This document shows positions 1 through 7,975 of a DNA stretch of 64,000 nucleotides, piece after piece. The notes under the pieces are model-generated. The model was not told where the DNA came from, ran no database searches, and was given only the letters and a program-made list of their open reading frames with translations. The stretch is taken from the NCBI GenBank assembly GCA_002298995.1, contig DBMO01000072.1, positions 186,001 to 250,000 on the forward strand. Reading direction: 5' to 3'. Position 1 is the first letter of the stretch. Every line of letters starts with the position of its first letter. A program made the translations under genes and the position numbers. This stretch comes from Desulfarculales bacterium UBA696 (GTDB lineage Bacteria > Desulfobacterota > Syntrophobacteria > Syntrophobacterales > Syntrophobacteraceae).

Positions 1-551
1 TTCTGCGCGATATAACCGACCGAAAAAAAGGTGAAGAGGCGCTTCGGCAAAGCAAGGAGATGTACCGTCAACTCTTCGATACTGTCTCCGACGCCATTTT
101 GGTCTTTAACGCCGGGACCCGGCAATTAATTGACGTCAATGTGAGGGCAACCCACCTCTACGGCTTCACACGTGAAGAATTCCTTGGAATGAGTTACTTG
201 GATATCAGCACGGAAAATGACTTGAGTGATTCATTGCTGGAAGGAACTCAGTCCGAAAAAGCTGCCCGCATGCCACTCTGTTATCACAAAAAGCGGGATG
301 GCAGGTTTTTTCCCGTGGAAACCTCCTCCAGTACCTTTAATCTTGCAGGTCGTCAGGTGTTCTGCTGTGTTGTGCGAGACATCACCGATCGCAGGCGGGC
401 GGAAGAAGAACTGAGTGCCTACCGTGATCACCTCGAAGACCTGGTAAGGAAAAGAACTGCCGAGCTGGCGAAAACCAATCAACGGCTTACGCTTGAAATC
501 GAAGAGCGCAGGCGCATCGAGGAGGCGTTGAAGCTCTATAAATCCGGCTAG
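1..551 (+). CDS. PAS-domain sensor protein, 3' part (5' end outside window)
   Basis: The reading frame is open from the left edge (codon phase starts at base 3), so this is the C-terminal part of a longer protein. It reads through the end of one PAS/PAC unit (ITDRKKGEEALRQSKE), a full PAS domain (MYRQLFDTVSDAILVFN, then the PAC-type VVRDITDRRRAEEEL), and a coiled coil rich in Glu/Arg ending IEERRRIEEAL. In this family that linker normally leads into another PAS domain or a HisKA/HATPase kinase core, but here a TAG follows at 549-551. PAS domains sense redox, gas or small ligands in the cytoplasm; the ligand cannot be told. Sequence after the stop still resembles a PAS domain, so the gene is probably truncated or decayed. 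Confident about PAS, unsure whether it is functional. Confidence 0.75.
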   Translation, partial: LRDITDRKKGEEALRQSKEMYRQLFDTVSDAILVFNAGTRQLIDVNVRATHLYGFTREEFLGMSYLDISTENDLSDSLLEGTQSEKAARMPLCYHKKRDGRFFPVETSSSTFNLAGRQVFCCVVRDITDRRRAEEELSAYRDHLEDLVRKRTAELAKTNQRLTLEIEERRRIEEALKLYKSG

Positions 552-690
552 TTTGGACCTGATGACATCAACCCGGACGCGGTTTTCCGCTACAAATTGG
601 GCAATCCTGGAAATTGCCAGCAATTCAAAAAGTTGGAGCATCCGGTATGTGAAGTATTCCGTTTTACTCGCCTTTTGAATATTTCGTTTG
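552..690 (+). pseudogene. Eroded PAS-domain remnant after the TAG stop
   Basis: Past the TAG, the same frame reads INPDAVFRYKLGNPG, which looks like the first strands of a PAS domain. The likeness then continues in another frame (KLPAIQKVGAS, then YSPFEYFV, compare the usual GYDSPEEFV region), broken by further stops. This is what a PAS-encoding 3' end would look like after one nonsense change and at least one indel. The resemblance is by eye and short, so it is tentative. Confidence 0.35.
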
Positions 691-716
691 AAAACCGCAC
701 CCCAATCCTTTAAATT
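688..716 (+). promoter_or_regulatory. Candidate sigma-70 promoter of the arg cluster
   Basis: TTGAAA (688-693) and TAAATT (711-716) are separated by 17 bases, an acceptable -35/-10 pair. It lies upstream of the hairpin at 751-779, so a transcript from here would carry a leader of about 80 bases before argB. Only consensus matching supports it. Confidence 0.3.
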
Positions 717-750
717 CGGATTTTCGAGTAAATTGTCATTCTGTTTGTCA

Positions 751-795
751 ATCCTCCGCCTTAGGTGGAAACGGAGGATCTTTTTTCCTTTTTCC
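751..795 (+). terminator. Intrinsic terminator just upstream of argB
   Basis: An 8-bp perfect stem (ATCCTCCG at 751-758, CGGAGGAT at 772-779) is followed by a T-rich tract from 781. The argB ATG at 806 is only some 20 bases further on, leaving no room for a promoter after it. It either ends the PAS-gene transcript, or sits in the arg leader as an attenuator. Confidence 0.75.
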
Positions 796-805
796 GAGGC
801 CTGAC

Positions 806-1684
806 ATGAGCGATATAGCCAAGATCCTGATCGAGGCGCTGCCTTACATCCGCCGCTTTTACCAGAAGACGGTTGTAATAAAATACGGCGGGCACGCCAT
901 GGTTGCCGAGGAACTCAAGGAAAGCTTCGCTAAGGACATCGTCCTGATGAAATACATCGGGATCAATCCCGTTGTGGTGCACGGTGGGGGACCCCAGATT
1001 GGCGAAATGCTCAAACGGATTGGCAAGAAGAGCGAGTTTCATGAGGGAATGCGAGTAACTGATGCCGACACGATGGACGTGGTTGAGATGGTGCTCGCGG
1101 GAAAGGTTAACAAGGAGATCGTATCGCTCATAAACCGCCAGGGTGGATGCGCGATAGGTCTCAGCGGCAAAGACGGCAGGCTGATCGAAGCCAGAAAATT
1201 GAAAATCTACCGCGACACGGGAGACCGCAGGCCCACCGAGATCATCGACATTGGTCTGGTGGGCGAAGTATCGCGTATCAACTTGGACATCCTCAAGACG
1301 CTGGAGCAAAGCAGCATTATTCCGGTAATCGCGCCGGTCGGCGTGGGAGATGAGGGGGAGACGTATAATATAAACGCCGACCTTGTTGCCGGCGCTCTTG
1401 CCGGGGCGCTCGGGGCGGCAAAGCTCCTGCTGATGACCGATGTTGCAGGTGTGCTCGACGGCAAGGGGAACTTGGTATCCAGCATGACGATTGCCGAAGC
1501 CGAGGATGGCATGCGCGAGCAGACCCTGAAGGGCGGCATGGTCCCTAAAGTGCAGTGCGCAATTGATGCTTTGCGGGCCGGGACCGGCAAGGTACACATT
1601 ATAGACGGTCGTCAGCCGCACGCTATACTGCTTGAACTCTTCACCGATTCCGGAGTGGGGACGGAGATTCTTGAATCTCGGTAG
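806..1684 (+). CDS. argB: Acetylglutamate kinase
   Basis: Phosphorylates N-acetyl-L-glutamate with ATP, the second step of arginine biosynthesis; cytoplasmic. The 292-residue length is normal for the family. Visible features are KYGGHAM (residues 26-32) with the phosphate-binding lysine, the HGGGPQI loop (59-65), and the C-terminal LKGGMVPK segment typical of the amino-acid kinase fold. The ATG at 806 has a GAGG 6 bases upstream. An N-terminal helix (IAKILIEALPYIRRF) before the first strand is the kind seen in hexameric, arginine-inhibited ArgB, so feedback inhibition is likely (inference). It heads the run argB-D-F-G-H; argC, argJ/argA and carAB are not in the window. Confidence 0.97.
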   Translation: MSDIAKILIEALPYIRRFYQKTVVIKYGGHAMVAEELKESFAKDIVLMKYIGINPVVVHGGGPQIGEMLKRIGKKSEFHEGMRVTDADTMDVVEMVLAGKVNKEIVSLINRQGGCAIGLSGKDGRLIEARKLKIYRDTGDRRPTEIIDIGLVGEVSRINLDILKTLEQSSIIPVIAPVGVGDEGETYNINADLVAGALAGALGAAKLLLMTDVAGVLDGKGNLVSSMTIAEAEDGMREQTLKGGMVPKVQCAIDALRAGTGKVHIIDGRQPHAILLELFTDSGVGTEILESR

Positions 1685-1836
1685 GCGGCTGGCTGGAAAG
1701 GCTGTCCCACAAGTGAGGGATTGCCGCGGCGGATTGTGACCCACAAAAGTGCGAGATCGCCGACAAGGATTGAAGCTAATGGCAGGGTAAAATCTGCCTT
1801 CAAGATAAGCTTTCAAATAGATGAATGGATGAGAGT

Positions 1837-3027
1837 ATGCAGGACATTAAAGAGCAATGCCATAAGAATATATTCGATACCTATGCCAGGACTCCCGTCG
1901 CTTTCGTAAAGGGTGAGGGCTGCAGGCTTTGGGATGATGCGGGGAAGGAATACCTTGATTTTCTGGCCGGGATTGCAGTGTGCAACCTCGGGCACTGCCA
2001 CCCAGCGGTCACCCGTGCAATCGTTCGGAGCGCCGAAGAACTGGTTCATGTCTCAAATCTCTTTTACACCTACCCGCAGGTGCAACTTGCCGCGGAATTG
2101 ACACGACTATCGTTTGCAGATAAGATATTCTATTCCAATAGCGGCGCTGAAGCCAATGAGGCCGCCATAAAGCTCGCCAGGAAGCATAGTTGGGACCGTT
2201 TCGGACCCGGCAGGTTCCATATCATTACCATGAGGAATTCATTTCATGGCCGGACACTGGCGACGCTGTCGGCAACCGGGCAGAGCAAGGTTCATAATGG
2301 GTTCGAGCCCCTGGTGGACGGCTTCACCTATGTAGATTTCAATTCTATCGAGGCGGTACAGTCCGCCATAACCGATAAGACCTGTGCCGTGCTGGTCGAA
2401 CCGGTGCAGGGAGAAGGCGGCCTCAACTTTGCCTCGCCGGGCTATTTCAGGGAACTTAAGGCACTTTGCGTCAAGAACGATCTTCTGCTCATTTTCGACG
2501 AAGTTCAGTCGGGACTGGGGAGAACGGGCACCCTTTTTGCCTATGAACAGGAAGGGATGACTCCCGATGTAATGACACTGGCAAAGGCTTTGGCGAACGG
2601 TCTTCCCATGGGTGCGATGCTTGCCACCGAGGAGGCAGCCAAAGCTTTTGTGCCCGGGACTCACGCCACTACCTTCGGCGGAGGTCCGCTGGTTGCCAAT
2701 GCCGCCCTTGCAACGCTCGGGATTCTGTCCGATCCGGCCTTCCTCAAAGGTGTGCGCGAAACAGGCGCCTATATGCATGGCCGCCTCGGCGAGCTTAAGG
2801 CGCGCTACCCATTTATCAAGGAAGTCAGAGGACGGGGCCTGATGATGGGAATCGAACTGGACATTCCGGGCGTCCCGTTCGTTCGCAAGTGCCTGGATGC
2901 GGGCGTAATAATTAACTGTACTCACGAGACCGTCTTAAGGTTTGTTCCGCCGCTTATTGCCGGCCGCAGCGAAGTTGACCGGCTGATAACCGTGCTCGAT
3001 GGGATATTTGAGAGGGAAGTCAAATGA
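1837..3027 (+). CDS. argD: Acetylornithine aminotransferase
   Basis: PLP-dependent class III aminotransferase making N-acetylornithine from N-acetylglutamate semialdehyde; in many bacteria the same enzyme also serves as succinyl-diaminopimelate aminotransferase, though this genome carries dapL. Markers are the SNSGAEANEAAIKLAR cofactor-phosphate region, the FDEVQSGLGRTG strand, the LAKALANGLPMGA Schiff-base lysine and TTFGGGPLVA. I prefer the ATG at 1837 (396 aa), which has GGATGAGAG just upstream; an in-frame ATG at 1825 gives 400 aa but has no ribosome-binding site. The end overlaps argF. A 150-base spacer follows argB, with no terminator seen. Confidence 0.95.
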   Translation: MQDIKEQCHKNIFDTYARTPVAFVKGEGCRLWDDAGKEYLDFLAGIAVCNLGHCHPAVTRAIVRSAEELVHVSNLFYTYPQVQLAAELTRLSFADKIFYSNSGAEANEAAIKLARKHSWDRFGPGRFHIITMRNSFHGRTLATLSATGQSKVHNGFEPLVDGFTYVDFNSIEAVQSAITDKTCAVLVEPVQGEGGLNFASPGYFRELKALCVKNDLLLIFDEVQSGLGRTGTLFAYEQEGMTPDVMTLAKALANGLPMGAMLATEEAAKAFVPGTHATTFGGGPLVANAALATLGILSDPAFLKGVRETGAYMHGRLGELKARYPFIKEVRGRGLMMGIELDIPGVPFVRKCLDAGVIINCTHETVLRFVPPLIAGRSEVDRLITVLDGIFEREVK

Positions 3028-3938
3028 TGCGCGACCTGCTTTCGCTACGCGACCTATCCCGCGCTGAAATACTGGAAATGGTGGATGCTGCCGAAAGGAT
3101 GAAGGGCGAGCTAGCCAGCGGTACTCTACGCCGCTCGCTTACGGGAAAAATTGTCGGCCTGATTTTCGTGAAGCCCTCTACCCGGACGCGTGTATCGTTT
3201 GAAGCGGCGGTCTACAGGCTTGGCGGGCAGGCAATGTTCATGACCGCCCAGGACACGCAGATTTCCCGAAAAGAGCCGCTCTCCGATATGGCCCGCGTGC
3301 TCGAGCGGTATATAGACGCAATCGTTATTCGCACTTTCGCGCAAGAAGACGTGGAGGAGTTGGCGCGGTTTGCATCGATTCCCGTGGTCAATGCGCTTAC
3401 CGACCACTCCCACCCTTGCCAGGTGCTTGCCGATCTTCTAACGATAAAGGAGAAGCGAGGTTCTCTTGACGGCATCACCGTGGCTTGGGTTGGTGACGGC
3501 AACAATGTTGCCAATTCATGGATATATGCAGCGGCGATTCTGGGATTTACGCTGAATCTTGCCTGCCCGGATGGCTATGAACCGGAACAGGATGTTGTCG
3601 ACTGGGCAAAGTCGCATGGCGGGGGAAAGATATCCCTCATTAAAGATGCCTTTAAAGCGGTTGACGGCGCGGATGTTATCTATACTGACGTATGGGCAAG
3701 CATGGGGCAGGAAGATGAGGCGGAAAAACGCCGCAATGCCTTCAGCGGCTACCAGGTGAATTCTGAGCTTCTGGCCGGCGCGCCCTCCCGTGCGATTGTG
3801 CTGCACTGCCTCCCGGCGCACCGGGGTGAAGAGATTTCCGAAGATGTTTTGGAAGGTCCGCAGTCGGTTGTTTTCGATCAGGCGGAAAACCGTCTGCACC
3901 TGCAAATGGCCCTGCTGGATCGGCTGATTGGCTCTTGA
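3024..3938 (+). CDS. argF: Ornithine carbamoyltransferase
   Basis: Joins carbamoyl phosphate and ornithine to give citrulline; cytoplasmic, normally a trimer. The 304-residue protein has the carbamoyl-phosphate loop STRTR (52-56), HPCQ (130-133) and the ornithine-binding HCLPAHRGEEI (261-271), all intact. It overlaps argD by 4 bases (ATGA), so translation is coupled. Its reverse reaction would supply carbamoyl phosphate to the carbamate kinase encoded at 17.1-18.0 kb; whether that happens here is inference. Confidence 0.97.
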   Translation: MMRDLLSLRDLSRAEILEMVDAAERMKGELASGTLRRSLTGKIVGLIFVKPSTRTRVSFEAAVYRLGGQAMFMTAQDTQISRKEPLSDMARVLERYIDAIVIRTFAQEDVEELARFASIPVVNALTDHSHPCQVLADLLTIKEKRGSLDGITVAWVGDGNNVANSWIYAAAILGFTLNLACPDGYEPEQDVVDWAKSHGGGKISLIKDAFKAVDGADVIYTDVWASMGQEDEAEKRRNAFSGYQVNSELLAGAPSRAIVLHCLPAHRGEEISEDVLEGPQSVVFDQAENRLHLQMALLDRLIGS

Positions 3939-4013
3939 GTTGCGGCGGGAAACGCATAAACGCAAAGCACTAACCCACAACCCGAAACTCGCGACACGCA
4001 ACAGGAATTATCA

Positions 4014-5219
4014 ATGAGTGTTAAGAAAGTTGTTCTTGCTTACTCCGGTGGACTCGACACATCGATTATCCTGAAATGGCTGATCGAAAAATACGGATGC
4101 GACGTTATCGCGTTTGCGGCCGACCTCGGGCAGGGCGATGAACTCGACGGAATTCATAAGAAGGCGCTTGAAACTGGGGCTGTAAAGGCCCGCGTCGAGG
4201 ACCTTCGGGAAGAATTCGTTCGGGATTTCGTATTTCCGGCCTTCCGCGCCAATGCAATCTACGAAGGCCAGTACCTTCTTGGCACTTCGATTGCGCGGCC
4301 GCTTATCGCAAAGAAGCAGATAGAGATCGCGGCCGATGAGGGCGCTGATGCCGTGAGCCACGGCGCGACCGGCAAGGGCAACGACCAGGTCAGATTTGAG
4401 CTTGCCTACATGGCGCTAAGGCCCGACATCAAGGTCATTGCACCGTGGCGCGAATGGGACCTCAAATCGAGGAGCGACCTGATTGCCTTTGCGAAAAGGC
4501 ACGGCATACCCGTTCCGGTGACGAAGGAAAAACCTTACAGCTGCGACCGTAATATGCTCCATATTAGTTACGAGGGCGGCATTCTGGAAGATCCGTGGAC
4601 AGAACCGGATTCGAAGATGTTCATCATGACCGCCGACCCGCAAGGAGCCCCTGAACGGCCTGAAATCGTGGAAATATCTTTCGAGAAGGGCAACCCGGTT
4701 GCCATCGACGGCGAACGGATGAGTCCCGCGGGGATTTTGGGATGCCTCAACAAGATTGGCGGAAAACACGGGATCGGAAGAGTTGACCTGGTAGAAAACC
4801 GCTTCGTTGGTATGAAATCTCGCGGGGTCTATGAAACCCCTGGCGGCACCATCATGCGCACGGCGCACAAGGCGGTGGAATCCATCACGATGGACCGCGA
4901 GGTCATGCACCTTAGGGACGGCTTGATTCCGGAGTACTCGCGGTTGATCTACAACGGTTTCTGGTACTCGCCGGAGATGCGCTACCTGCAGAGCATGATG
5001 GACATGGCGCAGGAGTCTGTTTTCGGAACCGCGCGTCTCAAACTCTACAAAGGCAATTGCACAGTGATAGGCCGCAAATCGGAGCGCTCTCTCTATCAGC
5101 CGAGCTTTGCCACCTTCGAGGAAGACGACGTTTACCGCCAGGACGAGGCGAGCGGTTTTATCAGGCTGCTGGGTCTTAGGCTGCGGATAGAGGCATTGGT
5201 CGGGAAGAGCGTCCAGTAG
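4014..5219 (+). CDS. argG: Argininosuccinate synthase
   Basis: ATP-dependent condensation of citrulline and aspartate. The 401-aa protein starts MSVKKVVLAYSGGLDTS; SGGLDTS (11-17) is the N-type ATP pyrophosphatase P-loop. Other family signatures are GATGKGNDQVRFE and the C-terminal SYEGGILEDPW region. It follows argF after 75 bases, with AGGA some 10 bases before the ATG, and precedes argH by 31 bases. Confidence 0.97.
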   Translation: MSVKKVVLAYSGGLDTSIILKWLIEKYGCDVIAFAADLGQGDELDGIHKKALETGAVKARVEDLREEFVRDFVFPAFRANAIYEGQYLLGTSIARPLIAKKQIEIAADEGADAVSHGATGKGNDQVRFELAYMALRPDIKVIAPWREWDLKSRSDLIAFAKRHGIPVPVTKEKPYSCDRNMLHISYEGGILEDPWTEPDSKMFIMTADPQGAPERPEIVEISFEKGNPVAIDGERMSPAGILGCLNKIGGKHGIGRVDLVENRFVGMKSRGVYETPGGTIMRTAHKAVESITMDREVMHLRDGLIPEYSRLIYNGFWYSPEMRYLQSMMDMAQESVFGTARLKLYKGNCTVIGRKSERSLYQPSFATFEEDDVYRQDEASGFIRLLGLRLRIEALVGKSVQ

Positions 5220-5250
5220 CCGCTCAAATCGAGTTGAGGAGCCTTTGTAA

Positions 5251-6639
5251 ATGGCCGAAAAACTGTGGCAGGGGCGGTTCGATCAGCCCACCAATAAACT
5301 GGTGGAAGACTATACCGCTTCGATCCATTTCGATAGCAGGCTCTACCGCTATGATATCGAAGGCAGTATTGCGCACTGCCGAATGCTTGCTCAGTGCGAG
5401 ATAATCTCGCATGATGACGCATCGAAGATAGTCGAGGCGCTGGGTGAGATTCTGCGCGATATCGAGCGGGGGAAGGTCCTCCTGGATGCTTCTCAGGAAG
5501 ACATCCACATGGCTATTGAAAAGGAACTAATCGCGCGCATCGGCGAAACGGGCGGAAAACTGCACACCGCGCGGAGCCGCAACGACCAGATCGCGCTCGA
5601 TATGCGGCTCTATATGCGTGATGTCCTTGCTATGTGCGGGACACGCCTTCGCGAACTGCGGCGGGCGCTCATAGAAATGGCCGAGAAGAACATCGATCTG
5701 ATAATGCCCGGCTTTACGCACCTGCAGCATGCGCAGCCGGTATTGCTGGCTCATCACCTGATGGCCTACCATGAGATGTTTAGCCGCGACTCGGAGAGGT
5801 TCGGCGAAATCCTGCGCCGCGCAAATGTTATGCCTCTGGGTAGCGCCGCACTTGCCGGAACTACTTTCCCCATCGATATGGAGTGGACCGCCCGATACCT
5901 TAAGTTTCCACGGGTAACCGCCAACAGCATGGACGCGGTGAGCGACCGCGATTACCTGATAGAGTTCTGTTCGGCTTCCGCGATAATGATGATGCATGTG
6001 AGCCGAATGGCCGAAGAGCTTATAATCTGGTCAACCCCCGAGTTCCGTTTCATCGAAATCAGTGATTCTTTCTGCACGGGGTCCAGCATCATGCCCCAGA
6101 AAAAGAACCCGGACGTTCCAGAACTCATGCGCGGAAAAACAGGCCGCGTGTACGGCAACCTCACGTCGCTTCTGACGCTGACCAAGGGCCTTCCTCTCGC
6201 TTATAACCGCGATCTTCAGGAAGACAAGGAACCGGTATTCGATACTGCCGACACGGTTCTGATGACATTGCGCCTCCTCTCGAAGTTGCTGCCGGAGATA
6301 AGGGTAAACCGCGAGAGGATGCTACAGATGGCCGGCCGCGGGTTCACGCTCGCTACCGATGTTGCGGACTACCTGGTGAGGAAGGGTGTTCCGTTCCGCA
6401 AGGCGCACCATGTTGTCGGACAGGTGGTTCAGTTCTGCATTCGAGACCAAAGGGAGCTTTCGGATTTAACTCTTGACGAGTTGAAGGCTTTTCACAAGGC
6501 ATTCGATTCGGACGTATTCCCATTCCTGGAAATATCGAGTGTTGTGGACCGGAGAACCTCGATCGGCGGCACGGCCACATCCCGGGTAGAGGAGTCAATC
6601 TTGTCTGCGCGTGGCCGTCTCGATGCCGAAGAAAAATAG
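5251..6639 (+). CDS. argH: Argininosuccinate lyase
   Basis: Splits argininosuccinate to arginine and fumarate, the last step of the pathway. The 462-aa protein opens MAEKLWQGRF, as usual for ArgH, and carries HTARSRNDQI, TFTHLQHAQPV-like GFTHLQHAQPV, and the fumarase/aspartase-superfamily signature GSSIMPQKKNPD (about 277-288) that holds the catalytic serine loop. Tetrameric in the family. A lipoprotein gene follows after 60 bases. Confidence 0.97.
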   Translation: MAEKLWQGRFDQPTNKLVEDYTASIHFDSRLYRYDIEGSIAHCRMLAQCEIISHDDASKIVEALGEILRDIERGKVLLDASQEDIHMAIEKELIARIGETGGKLHTARSRNDQIALDMRLYMRDVLAMCGTRLRELRRALIEMAEKNIDLIMPGFTHLQHAQPVLLAHHLMAYHEMFSRDSERFGEILRRANVMPLGSAALAGTTFPIDMEWTARYLKFPRVTANSMDAVSDRDYLIEFCSASAIMMMHVSRMAEELIIWSTPEFRFIEISDSFCTGSSIMPQKKNPDVPELMRGKTGRVYGNLTSLLTLTKGLPLAYNRDLQEDKEPVFDTADTVLMTLRLLSKLLPEIRVNRERMLQMAGRGFTLATDVADYLVRKGVPFRKAHHVVGQVVQFCIRDQRELSDLTLDELKAFHKAFDSDVFPFLEISSVVDRRTSIGGTATSRVEESILSARGRLDAEEK

Positions 6640-6699
6640 GGACAGAGTTGATACCGGATTGGAATAATTAGCAAACCCCGAACTGGAATAACAACACGT

Positions 6700-7794
6700 A
6701 TGCGATCTTTTTATCTTTCCCATGAGAGAACTTTTGCAATCTCAAGGTGTACGGCGCCAATAGCTGCCTTGCTGATTTGCATGGCGCTGAGCATGACCTC
6801 CGGGTGCGGCAAGAAGATGTTTCCACATCCAATGGGGGAAAAGGCCGCCCCGAGGATTTCCGACCTTCAGGCTCAGGCGACTACGCGAGGGGCTGAAATT
6901 TCCTGGACAATTCCGGAGAGTATTGCTGGCGGCAAATATCGCTTGTCGGTAATGAGGGAAGAGCTTGATTGGGAGAAGCGAAATTGCCCTGACTGCCCGG
7001 CCGTTTCTCAGATCGAAGCCCACGGCATCGATGCCGGTGCGGCTGCAAAGTCGTTGTCGCCCGACCTGCGCGTCCATTGGACGGATACCAATACCGCTTC
7101 CTACCGGGCCTACAGGTACCAGTTAGCAATCCACGATGAGAACGGCAAACAGGTCTCGAGGTCCAATTCGGTAGTTGCCAAGATGTATCCCGGCCCGGTG
7201 GCGCCGGTCTCAGTTGCCGCCACGACACAACCTCAGGGGGTGCTTCTTAATTGGAAACCCGTTTCGAAGGATGCCAATGGGAAGAACCTTCAGGGCGAAC
7301 TGGCGTTCAGGATCGAGCGCATGAGCGGGGGAAAGCCCTGGGAAAATGCTTCTCCGACCCCGATAAGCGGAAATACTTTTCTCGACCAGGGCGTTGCTTC
7401 CGAGCAAAGCTACAGCTATCGGATCGTACCTGTTCTGGTCGTGGACAACGGCACGGTGCTGGGAGATCCCTCGACGGTCGTTCTGGGAAAGGCCCCTGAA
7501 TCGGTAGCTCCGCCTCCGCCAAACTCAGTTTGGATTATTCCCGGAAAGGGCGCTCTCGAGATTCGATGGACGGAAAGCGCCGGAAAGACCGGCGGGTACC
7601 ACGTTTACCGGCGCCAGGGCAAGGATATAATCCGCCTTACCGCAAAGCCTCTGCAGCATCCGCCGTTTCTGGATAAAAACGTGCAATCAAAAGAGACTTA
7701 CTCGTATGCCGTCTCTGCGGTGAGCGCCCAGGCCGACCAGAAAGAAGGTCTGCTTTCGAAGTGGGCTGAAATGAGGGCCATGCTGCTGGAGTAG
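6700..7794 (+). CDS. Putative lipoprotein with fibronectin type III-like repeats
   Basis: Function unknown. The N-terminus has a hydrophobic segment (APIAALLICMALSM) ending in SMTSGCGKK, which looks like a lipobox with a Thr at -3, so the mature protein would begin at that Cys. The rest (364 aa in all) contains about three beta-rich segments of the fibronectin type III kind, judged by repeating ...LNWKPVS..., SYRIVPV, YHVYRR and YSYAVSAV patterns at about 40-150, 160-250 and 265-355. A lipoprotein of this kind between argH and lysA is a position I recall from Geobacter-type genomes. The start has no clear ribosome-binding site; the ATG at 6781 would be too short to leave a signal peptide. Confidence 0.65.
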   Translation: MRSFYLSHERTFAISRCTAPIAALLICMALSMTSGCGKKMFPHPMGEKAAPRISDLQAQATTRGAEISWTIPESIAGGKYRLSVMREELDWEKRNCPDCPAVSQIEAHGIDAGAAAKSLSPDLRVHWTDTNTASYRAYRYQLAIHDENGKQVSRSNSVVAKMYPGPVAPVSVAATTQPQGVLLNWKPVSKDANGKNLQGELAFRIERMSGGKPWENASPTPISGNTFLDQGVASEQSYSYRIVPVLVVDNGTVLGDPSTVVLGKAPESVAPPPPNSVWIIPGKGALEIRWTESAGKTGGYHVYRRQGKDIIRLTAKPLQHPPFLDKNVQSKETYSYAVSAVSAQADQKEGLLSKWAEMRAMLLE

Positions 7795-7975
7795 GCTAGC
7801 TCCGAAGTGGATACAGAGCATCGAGCTGTCCATCGAGAGTTTATGGACGGTTCGGCTGAATTACCACCTGGTCTGAAAAATCGAAACTCGCATCGATTCC
7901 GGACGAAACAGTTCGCGGCGGCAGGGTTATAACGTTCAGTTTCTGTTGCGGAACCGTTTAAAAGAGGATCTAGAG

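Noticed and set aside
761..1816. 351-codon minus-strand frame opposite argB
   Set aside because: Antisense to a certain gene, in the phase usual for high-GC shadow frames; the translation has no recognisable domain.
7795..7975. Lysine riboswitch before lysA
   Set aside because: The gap is only 180 bases and shows none of the conserved L-box core; no second look justified.
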